Shown here in pieces: positions 25,301 to 36,610 of a stretch of DNA of 64,000 bases. Position numbers and translations under genes: made by a program. The stretch's first letter is position 1. Each line of letters opens with the position of its first letter. Source of the DNA: Apostichopus japonicus (lineage: Eukaryota > Echinodermata > Holothuroidea > Aspidochirotida > Stichopodidae); assembly GCF_037975245.1 (NCBI RefSeq), contig NC_092569.1, positions 28,433,668-28,497,667 of the forward strand, in the 5' to 3' direction. The notes beneath the pieces are model-generated. The model was not told the DNA's origin. It ran no database searches and saw nothing but the letters and a program-made list of their open reading frames with translations.

Positions 25301-27286
25301 TTCAAAGAAGAATATAGTCTCTATATGCATTGGCAAGAGGGTACTGTTTTCAACACAATACAATATTCAATACAGGACATGATCGTCAGGTACATAATTC
25401 CCTTATTGTTATTTAAATGTGTTTCATACATTACAATTGAAAATACGTATAAGTGGTCATTGGGCGAGCGCATATCGTATGTCAGTGGATCTTGCATTTT
25501 TTATAAGAATTTATAATTGGAATTTATCTAAAATAAAACATTGCATGTAAAAAACAAAACAAAAATAGATCGCATGCTTCAGTTTCATTGTATGTATGGG
25601 AGAGAATACGACGTTCTCTAAAGTGAGCCTTTTAATATTTATCGCCCCTGACTTCATTGAGTGAGTATTTGGATATTCATAACCCCATGTAATGAATAAT
25701 TAATGATTGAATGTACAGTGGCAGTTTTAAACGGACACAAAACGACAATGAAACAATCTTACCAGTTCGAAAAATCAGCAACTATTTCCTATTTCTGTAA
25801 GTATTTTTCTCTAGAAACATTCGACAAAAAACATTTGTTTCGTCGAATTGAAAGACCAATGAACTAGAAATTCGTGGGTGAAGGGAGGGGGGGGGGGGTC
25901 GATAAGAGGTAAAAAGAGGTAGATTTGACGAAAATGGTAGCATAAATTCACGAATTTCTACAGATATGATATTCGCTCTAATTAATTTGTCACTGTTATA
26001 TTGCTGTATCATGGAAGTTCCATGAGGAAACACAACTACACTGTGTGAATGGTGCCACATAATAACACGAACGTATGAACGATGGTACTGAAAAGCATAA
26101 CTAACTTTTAACTAATTTAACTAACACGTTCTGTTGATTGGTTAATTTAAGACAATTGACTGTAGCTTAAGTTGAGCTAGCAGACCCCTGCATTTCGTTA
26201 AGCCAACGTATAAGAAAGAGTCATTAATAAATACATTAAAATGCAAAGTTATACTCATAAAGTACTTAAAACGTTATTTGCGAGTTCAATCTGTACATGA
26301 ATGACAAACTTGTATCAATGTAATTATATATACCCATTATGGAAATTGGTATAATCTGGTATGCCTGGGAAAACAAATACGTTTCATACCCACAACTAAT
26401 GAGCCTTTGGAAATAATTACATCTTGCAAAAAGTACAAATAAAACTATAGGTTTGAAGTAATATTAGTCAGATAGTTTGAGATAAGTTTGAGATATGTTA
26501 GACCAATTCCCGTATGATTCTTATAGTTCCTTCCAGGTCAAATCAATAGTTAACGAAACATTGCTCAGCTTATTGACAAAACTAATATTAGCAAAACAAT
26601 TATAACGAATGACGTCAGTTGCTTCGCACATAACATATTTTGTCTCTCATAACTATAACCCTGCAGTCGCGTGGCTTATACCACCACACGGTAAATATTC
26701 AACCAGCTTAAATATTCAAGCCTACGTCAGGCGGTGTGACATTTTCTCTAGGATCTTCTTACAAGCGAGCGTAAATTGATATCAAACGAAAGGCGTAGCC
26801 AAAGCATACAATACCGTATGAAATTAACAATAATTCTTAAGTATGTCGAGAGATATTGTATATGTGGTTAAAGGTTGTCATGTGTATGGGTAAAGTTTGC
26901 ATTGTACCTTGCCACCATTCCGAGTTCATGAATAGATTTTATATCATCAAAACTTGCTACAGTCAATGCACAATACAGTAAAGTATACACTAAAAAGGTT
27001 CACTCAAAGTTCGTTCCCATCTTTTCGCCAATTTCCCCCTATACCAAATATTTACCTATAGCAGGATTTTCATTGCCAAGTCTCTTAGCACATTATTGTA
27101 CAGCGAGAGTTGTGTTATGAACATTGTTTGAAAGTCATTTTGGCACAATATTTTATATATATTTTATATTGAAATAAATGGGTAAATAGCGGTTTTCCCC
27201 TGCATGTCTTCAATTGCATTAAAACATGGTATCAATGATTAATAACAAATCATAACCATAAGGTATGATAGCATATGATATCTTAC
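22395..27286. other. Intronic, non-coding
   Basis: The stretch 22560-22850 is packed with CTAGGCCTA-type palindromic words. Short (TA)n tracts occur at about 24415-24437 and 25270-25292, and G-runs at about 24283-24297 and 25887-25899. Possible splice-flanked segments at 24959-24977 and 25762-25796 carry no usable frame. Nothing else was recognised. Confidence 0.4.
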
Positions 27287-27362
27287 TGTCAACGAGCTCT
27301 TATCGATTTCTGCTCTCGTCTTGGCCACCGCAATGTCGATACCAATGAGATCCACACAATTC
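27287..27362 (-). CDS. Candidate exon of unidentified split gene (first seen)
   Basis: A 76-nt minus-strand segment with acceptor ggaatattttacag and donor ACA|gtaaga. It enters with one base of a split codon and leaves in phase 0, reading NCVDLIGIDIAVAKTRAEID then KSSLT. It joins in frame to exon 19960-20106. It lies about 155 bp past the mos stop codon on the same strand. If it does belong to the split gene, an earlier exon must lie beyond mos, which would place mos inside an intron. It could instead be mos 3' UTR with a chance frame. Confidence 0.45.
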
Positions 27363-27517
27363 CTGTAAAATATTCCTCCTCGGCTATCTTCGTTCCACGT
27401 TAGACAGCGACGATCTTCTCAGCAGCTGAGATCTTCAAAAGAATCTTCGGTTTACGTTGAAAAACCACAGAGAAAGACGGCAATGAATGCCATTTGCGTC
27501 AATGGTCGTGTCGTCGT

Positions 27518-28756
27518 TCAAGCGTTGTCGTATCCATGAGACGAAAATATGTTTACGAGGTCTTCTGCCGCTGGTCGGTCGTGAACATTAGCTTTCCAAC
27601 TCATTTCGACAACACCCCTGTACCATCCTTCGTTAGCATTACGCAAACTGATATCAGGGAACTTAGGGCGTAAGTTATGAGCGACGACTCCAAATATGAC
27701 CACGTGGTGGTTCTCCCTAGCGTAGGGGGTCTCACGTGAAAGCATTTGCCAAAGAGTGATACCAAATGAATAGATGTCGGCCCTCGTTGTGGCAACGTCA
27801 CCTCGAAGAAGCTCAGGTGCTCGGTAAGCGTAGGTCCCAGTTAGGTAAGAACGAGTTGGATGACTTGTCGTTCCTTGACCATTCTGTATTCTTTGTGAGC
27901 AGCCAAAGTCGCCAATTTTACAAACATCGTCATCGTTGACAATTATGTTCGCAGGTTTAATGTCCAAGTGAGCGATACCTTCAGAATGCGTGTACTGCAG
28001 GCCCCTGATGATTTGAGATGCGAAAGTACTTCTCCTACTCATCGGAAGAGCCTCATTTGTGTCATTAATAATTTGCTGTAAATTTCGGCGGCCGGCATAC
28101 TCCATAATGATAAAGGCTCCTTCTTCAAAATCTTGCAGAGCACTCGTAGCTAACACGTCGACAATGTTATCGTGCTTAAGATACAAGGCGTTGAATTCGG
28201 CTCTGAAACTATGGAACATGGCTCGCTTATTTTGGCCACTCTTTTTCAAGTTTTTAACAGCTACTTGATGGCCGCAGTATTTGGCAAGGAAGACAGATCC
28301 GAAGCCACCGCTGCCAATGATACCCTCTATCGTGAACTCTTGGCTAATAAATGGCCTGGATCCCGGGATCTGAAAGTTGTCGTTGTTATCACAAGGTGGC
28401 TCCGAATGAGCCGAGATGTTGAAGAAGCCATCGACGACCATATCCGTGCAGGCCAATCTTTCACCGGGAAAATCGAGCTGGTTGAAATGGCTAGGCATTG
28501 TAATGTTATCGGTAAGTTGAAACTTACTACGATGAAGACAGTAATGACAATTTCCACAAAGTTTGCAATTAGCAATATCGTCAGAATGATACTCTCTTTT
28601 CGTTCTCGTTCGGAAGTCAGATTCACTCTTCTCTATCTGAACTAAGTTATCAACTGATGTACTTCTCTTAAAGCGCATTAAATATGCCAGGTAAAGTCTC
28701 CTCAGAGCGAGATGCCTCGTCAAAAGCCGTAGAATAACCTGGAATATTTTCGTCAT
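27518..28756 (-). CDS. mos: Mos proto-oncogene Ser/Thr protein kinase
   Basis: An intronless 412-codon frame encodes a kinase with the Mos signature. The glycine loop GSGGFGSV is at 148-155, the VAVK lysine at 168 and the alpha-C glutamate near 187. The catalytic loop HLDIKPAN is at 263-270, with Leu in place of the usual Arg as in vertebrate Mos. DFGCS is at 283-287, GTYAYRAPELLRG at 307-319 and DIYSFGITLWQM at 327-338. In animals Mos is the MAPK kinase kinase that activates MEK/ERK during oocyte meiotic maturation and arrest; mos genes are typically single-exon, as here. The first Met gives an 86-residue basic, Cys-containing N-terminal extension. Met87 begins MPSHFNQ, resembling the MPS start of vertebrate Mos, so translation may begin there (326 residues). 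All catalytic residues are intact. Family assignment is certain; the start is not. Confidence 0.95.
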   Translation of the reverse strand: MTKIFQVILRLLTRHLALRRLYLAYLMRFKRSTSVDNLVQIEKSESDFRTRTKREYHSDDIANCKLCGNCHYCLHRSKFQLTDNITMPSHFNQLDFPGERLACTDMVVDGFFNISAHSEPPCDNNDNFQIPGSRPFISQEFTIEGIIGSGGFGSVFLAKYCGHQVAVKNLKKSGQNKRAMFHSFRAEFNALYLKHDNIVDVLATSALQDFEEGAFIIMEYAGRRNLQQIINDTNEALPMSRRSTFASQIIRGLQYTHSEGIAHLDIKPANIIVNDDDVCKIGDFGCSQRIQNGQGTTSHPTRSYLTGTYAYRAPELLRGDVATTRADIYSFGITLWQMLSRETPYARENHHVVIFGVVAHNLRPKFPDISLRNANEGWYRGVVEMSWKANVHDRPAAEDLVNIFSSHGYDNA

Positions 28757-31050
28757 TGTGAAGACAGCTGAGGCTCTAAGTCTTTAGATTCCAAAATGAA
28801 AAGGGGAGACAATAGGCTATTTAAGTAGGAACAACGGAAAGTCCAAGACCTGGAATTCTAGGTACAATGCGATTATATATATATTTTTTTTTCCAGTAGC
28901 TTTTGTTTGAAGAACGAAATGCTTCATGGGAAGATCAAAATACAAATCGATTATAACAAACAATCAAGTCGGCTTGATTGTATTGTATTTTCGCATGTTG
29001 TTTCCACATGTTTACAAACAACAAATTATTTCTTGTCACAATATGAAGGAAAACTGCAAACATTCGACAACGTCGCGTCAACGTGAACAAAACGCGAGCA
29101 CCCATCCTGCGGATCCCAACAACGTTCTATTAGCCAAAAAAACAAAACAGTGATAATTCATTCCTTGTAATATTTTATCCGATTTGGGTTAAACAAAATG
29201 AGAGAGTCTCTTGAGAAAATATGTATTGCAACACTATTTGGTACACAATACAAAGTGAAGTATAAAATATATAATTCTGTATATCAAGATACGTGTTGCT
29301 ATATAGTTTTACTGTAGCCTTATAGCCTACTGTCTCTCTGGCTGGCTGTGTGTGTGTGTCTGTGTTGGAGCGATGTATTTTACACTCACAAGTTATACAT
29401 ATGAGATGTGTTAGCTTCATTTCTTGACAGCTTGTAGTTTTCTACCCTCACATTTTACACGAATTCTGACATAGTGTATATATCGTTTGCCATTGCCTTA
29501 CGTTCACTTTAAGTACACACGATACACAAGCGGGTACTTTTCATAGCGTCCTTGTATGTAATCGTCTGGCGCGTGTGGACAACGTGATAAAAATCCGGGT
29601 CCCAGGGACCAACTAATTACATCCAGGGGTGAGATGAATACTACAAAGTAGACACACATGGTAAGACCTTTCTCGAATCTTTCAGAGGAACGTTTGGTAA
29701 TATGTTCACATTTCTTTTAGCTAATTCAAACCGTTAATTGTATTAAGGATTTTAACAATTGACGTTTTGACTTTGGACCTTGGACTGTATGAATACGTTA
29801 TGTGCTTTCAATTACTATATGGTATAACATGGAAAAATACATGCACTCACATAATTTGAAAGTCCTCTATGGTTAAGGAGGATTGAACGGTACAATTTGT
29901 CGCAAAGTGTGAACAATATATACCGTCCTGTTTGACTCCCATCCCCAAACTGATAATTCCAACCCATGTCATTCTTGTATACAGGGGGGTAGGAGCGGGG
30001 GGGGGGGGGGAGGATAGCAAATGTTCCCTACTGCAGCAAATAAAATGTGGTCCTTTGATGAGGAACTGTTTTTTGGATATATTAAGCCTTTGTTGATTTT
30101 AATATTTTATTTTAATTATTTATTTTTAGTCTGTACATGTTATTTATAAAATGGCATCCCGTATCTTTTTGTAGCACGGTTAACAATAAACAATCGCAAT
30201 AAATAGTATTGATAGCAAATACTAACACATCATATATATTTGAGTGATATGGCCGGTGTGTATGGGTTTATAGTATAACGAGTGGTGATTTTGGAATGCA
30301 CAAGTTGCCTCTCTGATGGTGTGCCCCCCCCCCACTTTTTGGAAACTTCCTACCCCCTGCTTGTACCCAATAGTTAAACCCTCTCCCGCAAGCTTCTCAC
30401 TCCTTGGCCTTCGTTAATGCACACTATCCCACCAATTTCAGTCCAGCCGCATAACCGGACAGCAATTTAAATAGCCGACCAACTAGATAACAAAGTGGTC
30501 TAATGATTAACAGAAGTACTATCGCATCTTCAGTATGCATTGCACGTAAAGATTGAACGTAAATGTTTTATTACTGCGACCACCTTTTAAATGAATCGGA
30601 TACTTAAAATTGCTCGCAAAGAATTGTTGAATCAGAGTATTTATATCGCATGAGACGGTTGCATTTTACAATCGTGTTCATGCAGTCTTACGCAATCGGT
30701 ACAGTATATTAGCCGTCAAAAATGTTGATTCAATTTAGAACAGTCGCGCAAATATAGGACGCCTACTAATACGAAGGAGACGAATAAACGATTGTTTTCC
30801 GTAACCTAACGGTTTTGCTTTGGATTAAAGTTTTGATATTATCCGTTAACGTGGAATAACAATTGTGTTGAATTAACCGGGGACCTCACAATAAAAAGAA
30901 GTAACCATTTTAAACCGTCGAAGTTGCACCGGTTAAAACACGATTGTTTAAAGAGAGAGAGAGAGAGGGTGTACAGTTTTTGTTTTGTTTTGTAATTACT
31001 ACTTTGGAGTGTTGGAGGGGCACCAGCGGTGGAGAGAGGGCAGTGTTAGT
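28757..31050. other. Upstream of mos, non-coding
   Basis: This is the 5' flank of mos. No clear TATA box or exon is assignable. Short (TG)n lies near 29348-29360, G-runs at about 29998-30012, a C-run at about 30326 and (GA)n at 30953-30967. Nothing else was recognised. Confidence 0.4.
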
Positions 31051-31303
31051 GGAGTGTTAGCTCAGTGGTTAACGCCGGTGCCTTTCAATCATAAGGTCCC
31101 GAGTTCGAGTCACTCCAAGATTAAAGTACGTCGTCCAGTTACCGAGTTGTTGACAATTGGTAATTCATAATCATGGACGTTAAATATGAGTCTAAGAGAC
31201 TGACTTCGGTCAGCTTACGGCTTTGATAAGCCAATGAAGGCTTCTTCGCGATTTCATGCTTGCAGGAGGATCTAAAAATACATACAATACAGACATACAA
31301 ACA
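31051..31303 (+). mobile_element. tRNA-derived SINE, family 1, full length
   Basis: This copy closely matches 19673-19940. It has acceptor-like GGAGTG/CACTCC, the A-box TAGCTCAGTGGTTAACGCC, an intact B-box GAGTTCGAGTCACTCC, the shared body, and a short ACATACAA-type tail. The B-box is better preserved than in the 19.7-kb copy. Confidence 0.85.
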
Positions 31304-32309
31304 ATTTAAGCAGGGGGCAATCACTTGTGACCTGTAACTTGTTCAACTTTGTGTATACACGGCAGTGGCCAAAATTGGGAGGCACAGTAGTCTGTGCAGG
31401 GAGAGACAGAGAGGAAGGGGGGGTGGGGATGTTGTGGGAGACCCCCTGCCCAAGCCTGCCTACAGGCCTTATCATAATACAATGCTTGGTAGGTTTGGTC
31501 AAATTATGTGCCCTTAAGGTCGGGATGTGACAGTTGTCTCACTTATTATATGATAGTCAGTATACTGCTGATGTATTGGGTATATAGTTTGCCTGAACGT
31601 GATACGTTTGCGACCGTTGGATTTCCTGTTGAGAGGTGGCAGAAGATGGTTCAATCTCCGGAGAAGGGGGAAGGGAAGGGGCAGGAGGGATAGCCCTCGG
31701 ACAGGGTGGCATGAAACTTGATTTGAAAAAGCGAACTGCAAGATCACATCAAAATGGCTTCCCGTGAAAGTGGGTACACTGTACATGCACTATGTGCCTG
31801 CACAATTTTCACTAGTTTTTCTGTTTCCTTCAGATAAACGGCACAAAAATTCCCGGTATCTTTTGTTAAAGGACACATTGTCAGTCTCGTTATCATAGGT
31901 CTCTCTTTCAGTAATAGCAGAGCATATTTGTTTTATTACAAAAATGTAAAAAGATAATTACTCATTCATAAAAAGTGCACTATTCCCCCCGCGCCGGTTC
32001 CTGAAGCCAGCAATTTGGGTTACCTTGTAACCTTAACCGAGTTATCGAAACATGAAGCCCACACGTTAAGACCTTCTAATAAATGGTTCCGTAAGTGGCG
32101 CAGGAAAATTACAGCATGCGTACTTTCATACTTACCTCATGATTACATTTAACATATAACTTCTAAGTTTAGAAAGCCTGTGTCAACATTAGACATTTAA
32201 ACCTACATATTTATTCTCTAAAATGGGAATATTTGAATGCAGATGACAACATACGTATATCTGGAAAGTATTAGCTAGTAGTCCATCGGGGCAGGCTTCA
32301 AAAAGTGCT
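31304..32309. other. Non-coding, nothing recognised
   Basis: Open frames of 60-90 codons on both strands at 31330-31790 overlap each other and have no family resemblance. No repeats recognised. Confidence 0.4.
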
Positions 32310-33215
32310 TAAAAACGAGTTTCGTTGCACATATTTAGTACCAAGTTGTGTTGGTTGAAAGTTGTAGAGGGATGTCATCGGAACAATTTTCGCAATGTTG
32401 GATGATTGGAGAGTTGTTATTTTCGAGTAAACAACAAACAAATGACGTCAATCTTATATGGTGTACGACAATTACAACATAGCAGTCCCTTGTCACAGCA
32501 ACATGAAAATGGCATTTAAATGTTGGTAAAGAAATGTCCTAAAAATACTTGAAGGAAGAGTTGTTGGATGCTAAAAGAGGTAATACTTTACGAGTAAACA
32601 ATAAACATATGACGTCACTGTTATAGGTTGGACGACAATTAAAAACTCAGGAGTTCCTTGTAACAGCAACATGGAAACGACATAATTTAAATGTTCTTGC
32701 ACTTATTTAGAAACAGGATGTGTTGATTGAAAGTAATAGAGGGATATCAAAATAATATTTAAAGAGTTGTTGTGTGCTAGGAGAGGTGTTATTTTGCGAG
32801 TAAACAATATACATATGACGTCACTCTTATACGTTGTACGATAATGAAAAGAGAGCAGTTTCTTGTCACAGCAAGATGATAACATAATTTAAATGTTCTT
32901 ACACTAACAGTATTTAGAACAGATAATGTTGGTTGAAAGCAATATAGGAACGTCTGAAGAACATTTTAACAGTTGTAGGGTGCTAAGAGAGTTGTTATGT
33001 AAAGAGTAAACAATAAACAAATAACGTCATTTTTATACGTTGTACTGTACGACAATTAAACAGAGCATTAAACTTGTCACAGCAAGATGATAACATAATT
33101 AAACACAGTATTAAGAACCAGGATGTGTTGGCTGAAGTTATAGAGGAATGTCCGAAGAATATTTTAAGAGTTGTTGGATTCTTAAAGCAGTGTTATTTTT
33201 CGAAGAAAACGAAAA
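32310..33215 (+). repeat. Diverged 206-bp tandem repeat with CRE-like sites
   Basis: Four to five diverged units share GGATGTGTTGGTTGAAAG, AGAGTTGTTGG(A/G)TGCTA, CGAGTAAACAATAAACA and TTGTCACAGCAACATG. Each unit carries the palindrome TGACGTCA or a near form at 32443, 32610, 32816 and 33022 (the last is TAACGTCA). The spacing is 167, 206 and 206 bp. TGACGTCA is the CREB/ATF consensus site. Whether the sites are used is unknown. Confidence 0.8.
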
Positions 33216-33784
33216 AATCATGTTGTGATAAACACAATTTGAAATGAATGCAATTTTAAACACTGTCCGTCTCCTGAAGTCTGCCTCGAGACTCACCTTT
33301 AACGCAAATGTAGCTGGTCAAAAACGCAGTGACTATAGGCAACAATATATTTTTAGGTTTGGGAAAATTACAAGTAGCACCTTACCATGAGAGTATAGGG
33401 CCGGTCAACTCTGAGATCGTGGGTACAACTTGAAAAGTCTTAATTAACGCTCACACAAAAATAAACATGACAATGAACATGACAAATAAAACATGAAATA
33501 AATGGTATCATAAAATAACAGATACCAGTATATAGTAGCTGTCGATCTATCCTTCATGGGTGCTACGTTAATCACTTCTAGTCCAAGGCAAACTAGTAGA
33601 AGTAGTATGGTATTGAAGAACCTTGTACTAAATTTTTATAGTTGGCATTCGTATCACTTGAGGAAGTTATGTATACTTTCTTGTCACAGTAATGCTCTAA
33701 CATGAGTATTAGTTCCCGGCTAATTACCTTCATCGTTCGTGTATTGTATCATGGAAGCACCTCCTATGCCTATATAGCACCCAG
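33216..33784. other. Non-coding, nothing recognised
   Basis: AT-rich spacer with no exon or repeat recognised. Confidence 0.4.
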
Positions 33785-34025
33785 CAAACACAAAAACGTT
33801 TTTAAAACGTTATTAAAACGTTTCGTATTTTGTCTTGATAACGTTATTTGTGGTGTAATAAATATGTCACGAAAACGTTTTCAGGCTATGATTTCGTTAA
33901 AACAGTTTTTTCGTTAAAACATTAATATAACATTAATATCTCATAAAAACGTTATGCCGACGTTTTTATAAAACCGCAATTAACGTAATAAAAACATATT
34001 TAGAGGCTCTTTTAAAAATGTTATG
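33785..34025 (+). repeat. AACGTT-rich block
   Basis: Within about 240 bp there are roughly eight AACGTT or close variants, often as AAAACGTT or AACGTTAT, plus TTAACG and GACGTT words. The block looks like a diverged short tandem or foldback repeat rather than coding DNA. The open frame over its left part is not credible. Confidence 0.7.
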
Positions 34026-34460
34026 ATAACGTTTCATTACAGCATCAGTGGAAAAGACCAAAGCTAGACAGAATGGCAATAGTGATTGTGCTCCATACCC
34101 TTCAAGTAAGTTAATGTGGCTCAAGATCTCCACAAGGCCGGCTTAGAAGGTTAGAGATGCTGGTTATATAGCAATTAACTGTACCTCTCTCATTAACATA
34201 TGCATTTAAGTTAGTCATCGTTCTTATTGGAAGGATCATTGACTCATGGCCAGTGCGTGTCCAAAAAAAATCCTATAGATTTCAAGTAGCGTCGCTTATG
34301 CAATGATGACATAATCTGCATTCCTGTGCAAGAATTTGTGTGAAACATGGGCTTTTCTGAAAAAAAAAATCCTTTGTGGTTACGGTACTGCTCATTTTGT
34401 TATCTTCATCGGGTTTCGAAGGGGAGGAGGAGGGGAGGGGTGGGTACGGGCACTTTTTTT
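34026..34460 (+). repeat. Local duplication, copy 1
   Basis: The segment shares long matches with 34985-35390: CAGTGGAAAAGACCAAAGCT, GCCGGCTTAGAAGGTTAGAG, TGCTGGTTATATAGCAATTA and CATTGACTCATGGCCAGTGC. It ends in a GA/G-rich run. The two copies flank the tetranucleotide satellite. No coding content. Confidence 0.85.
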
Positions 34461-34644
34461 CCACTGAAAATATAAGTAATAATTATGACCTAAATACTGT
34501 GCTCCTTTGTTACATAGGGTTGACTGGCTCCAACCATTAGACCATTAACCTGTTAATATTTGGAACGGTTTTCGACAACACGAAGTGTGCTTGCTCTCTC
34601 TCGGTTTCTGCTGCGGACGAAGAATATACAACCATTGACTGCTA

Positions 34645-34760
34645 TCTATCTGTCTGTCTGTCTGTCGGTCGGTCTTTCTGTATGTCGGTCGGTCGGTCGG
34701 TCGGTCGGTGTGTCTGTCTGTCTGTCTATCTATCTGTCTATATATCTGTCTATCTATCTC

Positions 34761-34795
<35 letters not shown>

Positions 34796-34858
34796 GTCTA
34801 TATATCTGTCTATCTATCTCTCTGTCTGTCTGTCTATCTATCTTTCTGTATATCTGTG
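34645..34858 (+). repeat. (TCTG/TCTA/TCGG)n tetranucleotide satellite
   Basis: About 210 bp of TCTG, TCTA and TCGG blocks, including an internal duplication of TATCTGTCTATATATCTGTC. The open frames reading YLSVCLSV or DRQTDRQ come from the repeat and are not genes. Confidence 0.95.
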
Positions 34859-34984
34859 AAAAAAATACCAACAGTATCAAATAAATACTAAAGAAAATTA
34901 TAATCAAGGAAGATTGCAAGTTGAAAACTTAAGTTTCTCCTGAAAATGTAACAACATAGTATACTTATTACAATATCACTTATC

Positions 34985-35390
34985 ACAGTATCAGTGGAAA
35001 AGACCAAAGCTAGACAGAAAGGCTAACAGTGATTGTGCTCCATCCCCTTCAAGTAAGTTAATGTGGTTCAAGAGTATACAGTGCCGGCTTAGAAGGTTAG
35101 AGATGCTGGTTATATAGCAATTAACTCTCTCGCTCTCAATAATATATTCGTTCTTATTTGTTCTTGAAGGATCATTGACTCATGGCCAGTGCGTGTCCAA
35201 AAAAAAATCGTATAGATTTCAAGTAGCGTCGATTATGCAATGATGACATAATCTGCATTCCTGTGCAAGAAGTTTTGCGAAACATTGGCTTTTCTGAAGA
35301 ACTCGATTTGTTATCATCATCATCGGCCTCCGAAAGGGAGGGGAGGGATGGGTGGCTGAAATAGGCACTTGCTCCCCTGGAAAATAATAT
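34985..35390 (+). repeat. Local duplication, copy 2
   Basis: Second copy of the 34026-34460 segment, about 950 bp away in the same orientation, with scattered substitutions and a shorter G-rich run. Confidence 0.85.
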
Positions 35391-35426
35391 AATATAATAT
35401 AATATATATAAATATATATATATATA

Positions 35427-35563
35427 ACTTCCAGCTTCCACCGGCATTCGAACCCGGGCCTCCCGCTTTGTACACGGACACCCTAACCAACCAGGCTATG
35501 GACGCTCATTGGATGTCCAGAGGTTCGAAACCGGTAAGGAAGGTCGTAATTTCACTGTAGGCG

Positions 35564-35566
<3 letters not shown>
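35427..35566 (-). mobile_element. tRNA-derived SINE, second family
   Basis: On the minus strand it has a 5' leader (GTGAAATTACGACCTTCCTT, GGTTTCGAACCTCTGGACAT), then a tRNA-like head GCGTCCATAGCCTGGTTGGT TAGGG with an intact B-box GGGTTCGAATGCC. It then runs GGTGGAAGCTGGAAGTTATA into TA-rich sequence. Related copies lie at 12160-12280 and 54690-54745. The (TA)n at 35568 abuts its 5' leader. Confidence 0.7.

Positions 35567-35641
<75 letters not shown>
35567..35641. repeat. (TA)n microsatellite
   Basis: About 37 uninterrupted TA units directly beside a SINE. Confidence 0.95.
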
Positions 35642-35644
<3 letters not shown>

Positions 35645-36610
35645 CACGACATCATATACGCTCGTAGCTGGGTTTACCAAGATCACACCAGGGAAGATAA
35701 AATTAATTATAAATTTCATACTTATTTGAAAATGATACAACAAAGCACTACTTAAGACACTACATAGCTGAAAATTTCGGGGGAAAATGAAGCATAGGAA
35801 GACCTATATATATAGGTAATAACCGCGAAAATGAAATTGGAGGGGAAAACATAATGTTATACATAGTTACTATAGAGAGAAAAATCTACTCCATCGAGAT
35901 AAATATAATTCCACAAACGTTACAAATGTCTGAGCTCAAAGATTTCATTCCGCTTCTCGGTGGCTCCACTTTTATAATTAACAAATATGTATTTTGACGT
36001 GAATATATGAAACCTCATCAGTTACTTACTGTTGGTTTCAGTTTTTGATCCTTTAATGTTTCTAAAAATATTAATCGACTGAATGGTGGTGTATAAATGA
36101 TGTCAGTATTGTTCATTGTGCCGTGTGATGTGTATGCTGATTAGTGGTGACACTACTTTTTATATACACGGGGGAAAAACTTTTCTTCATTCATTCCTAA
36201 AAATAAATGAAGATTCTAAGAACATTCAAGGTACACGCAAATAGTATATTATAACCAACCCAGACAAACATAGAAAGGCTGCTTATATGTTTAGAGCGGA
36301 TGTTAATCAGCCTTATATCCGCAGAAAACGCTGCCCACCCCCCCCCCCCCGCTCCTCCCTAGATATCGTACAAATGGCGAAAACTACAAAAAAAATGACA
36401 AGTTGAGGCGACGTGGAATTTAACTTATCAAAGCTAACTTTAATATGTATTTAATATGATTATGAGTAGAATAGCAGAACAGAAATACTTCAAAAGAGTG
36501 TAACTTGTTGATGAATTATTTTAGGTGCATCATATAGCGAGAAATCGTCGACAAAATAGGATACAAAAAGTCGAGAAATGGTCAGGAGTGGTTTATAATA
36601 TAAGCCTATA
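35642..36610. other. Non-coding, nothing recognised
   Basis: AT-rich sequence with a C-run at about 36339-36350. No exon or repeat recognised. Confidence 0.4.

Noticed and set aside
25762-25796. Splice-flanked segment on the minus strand (acttacag ... ACTG|gtaaga)
   Set aside because: All three frames contain stops; at best a non-coding exon, with no other support.
28172-28645. 157-codon plus-strand open frame, and others over 27.6-28.6 kb
   Set aside because: Antisense or shifted shadows of the mos coding sequence.
34545-34919. Open frames rich in DRQTDRQ or LSVCLSV
   Set aside because: Direct translation of the tetranucleotide satellite; no start context, splice sites or family.
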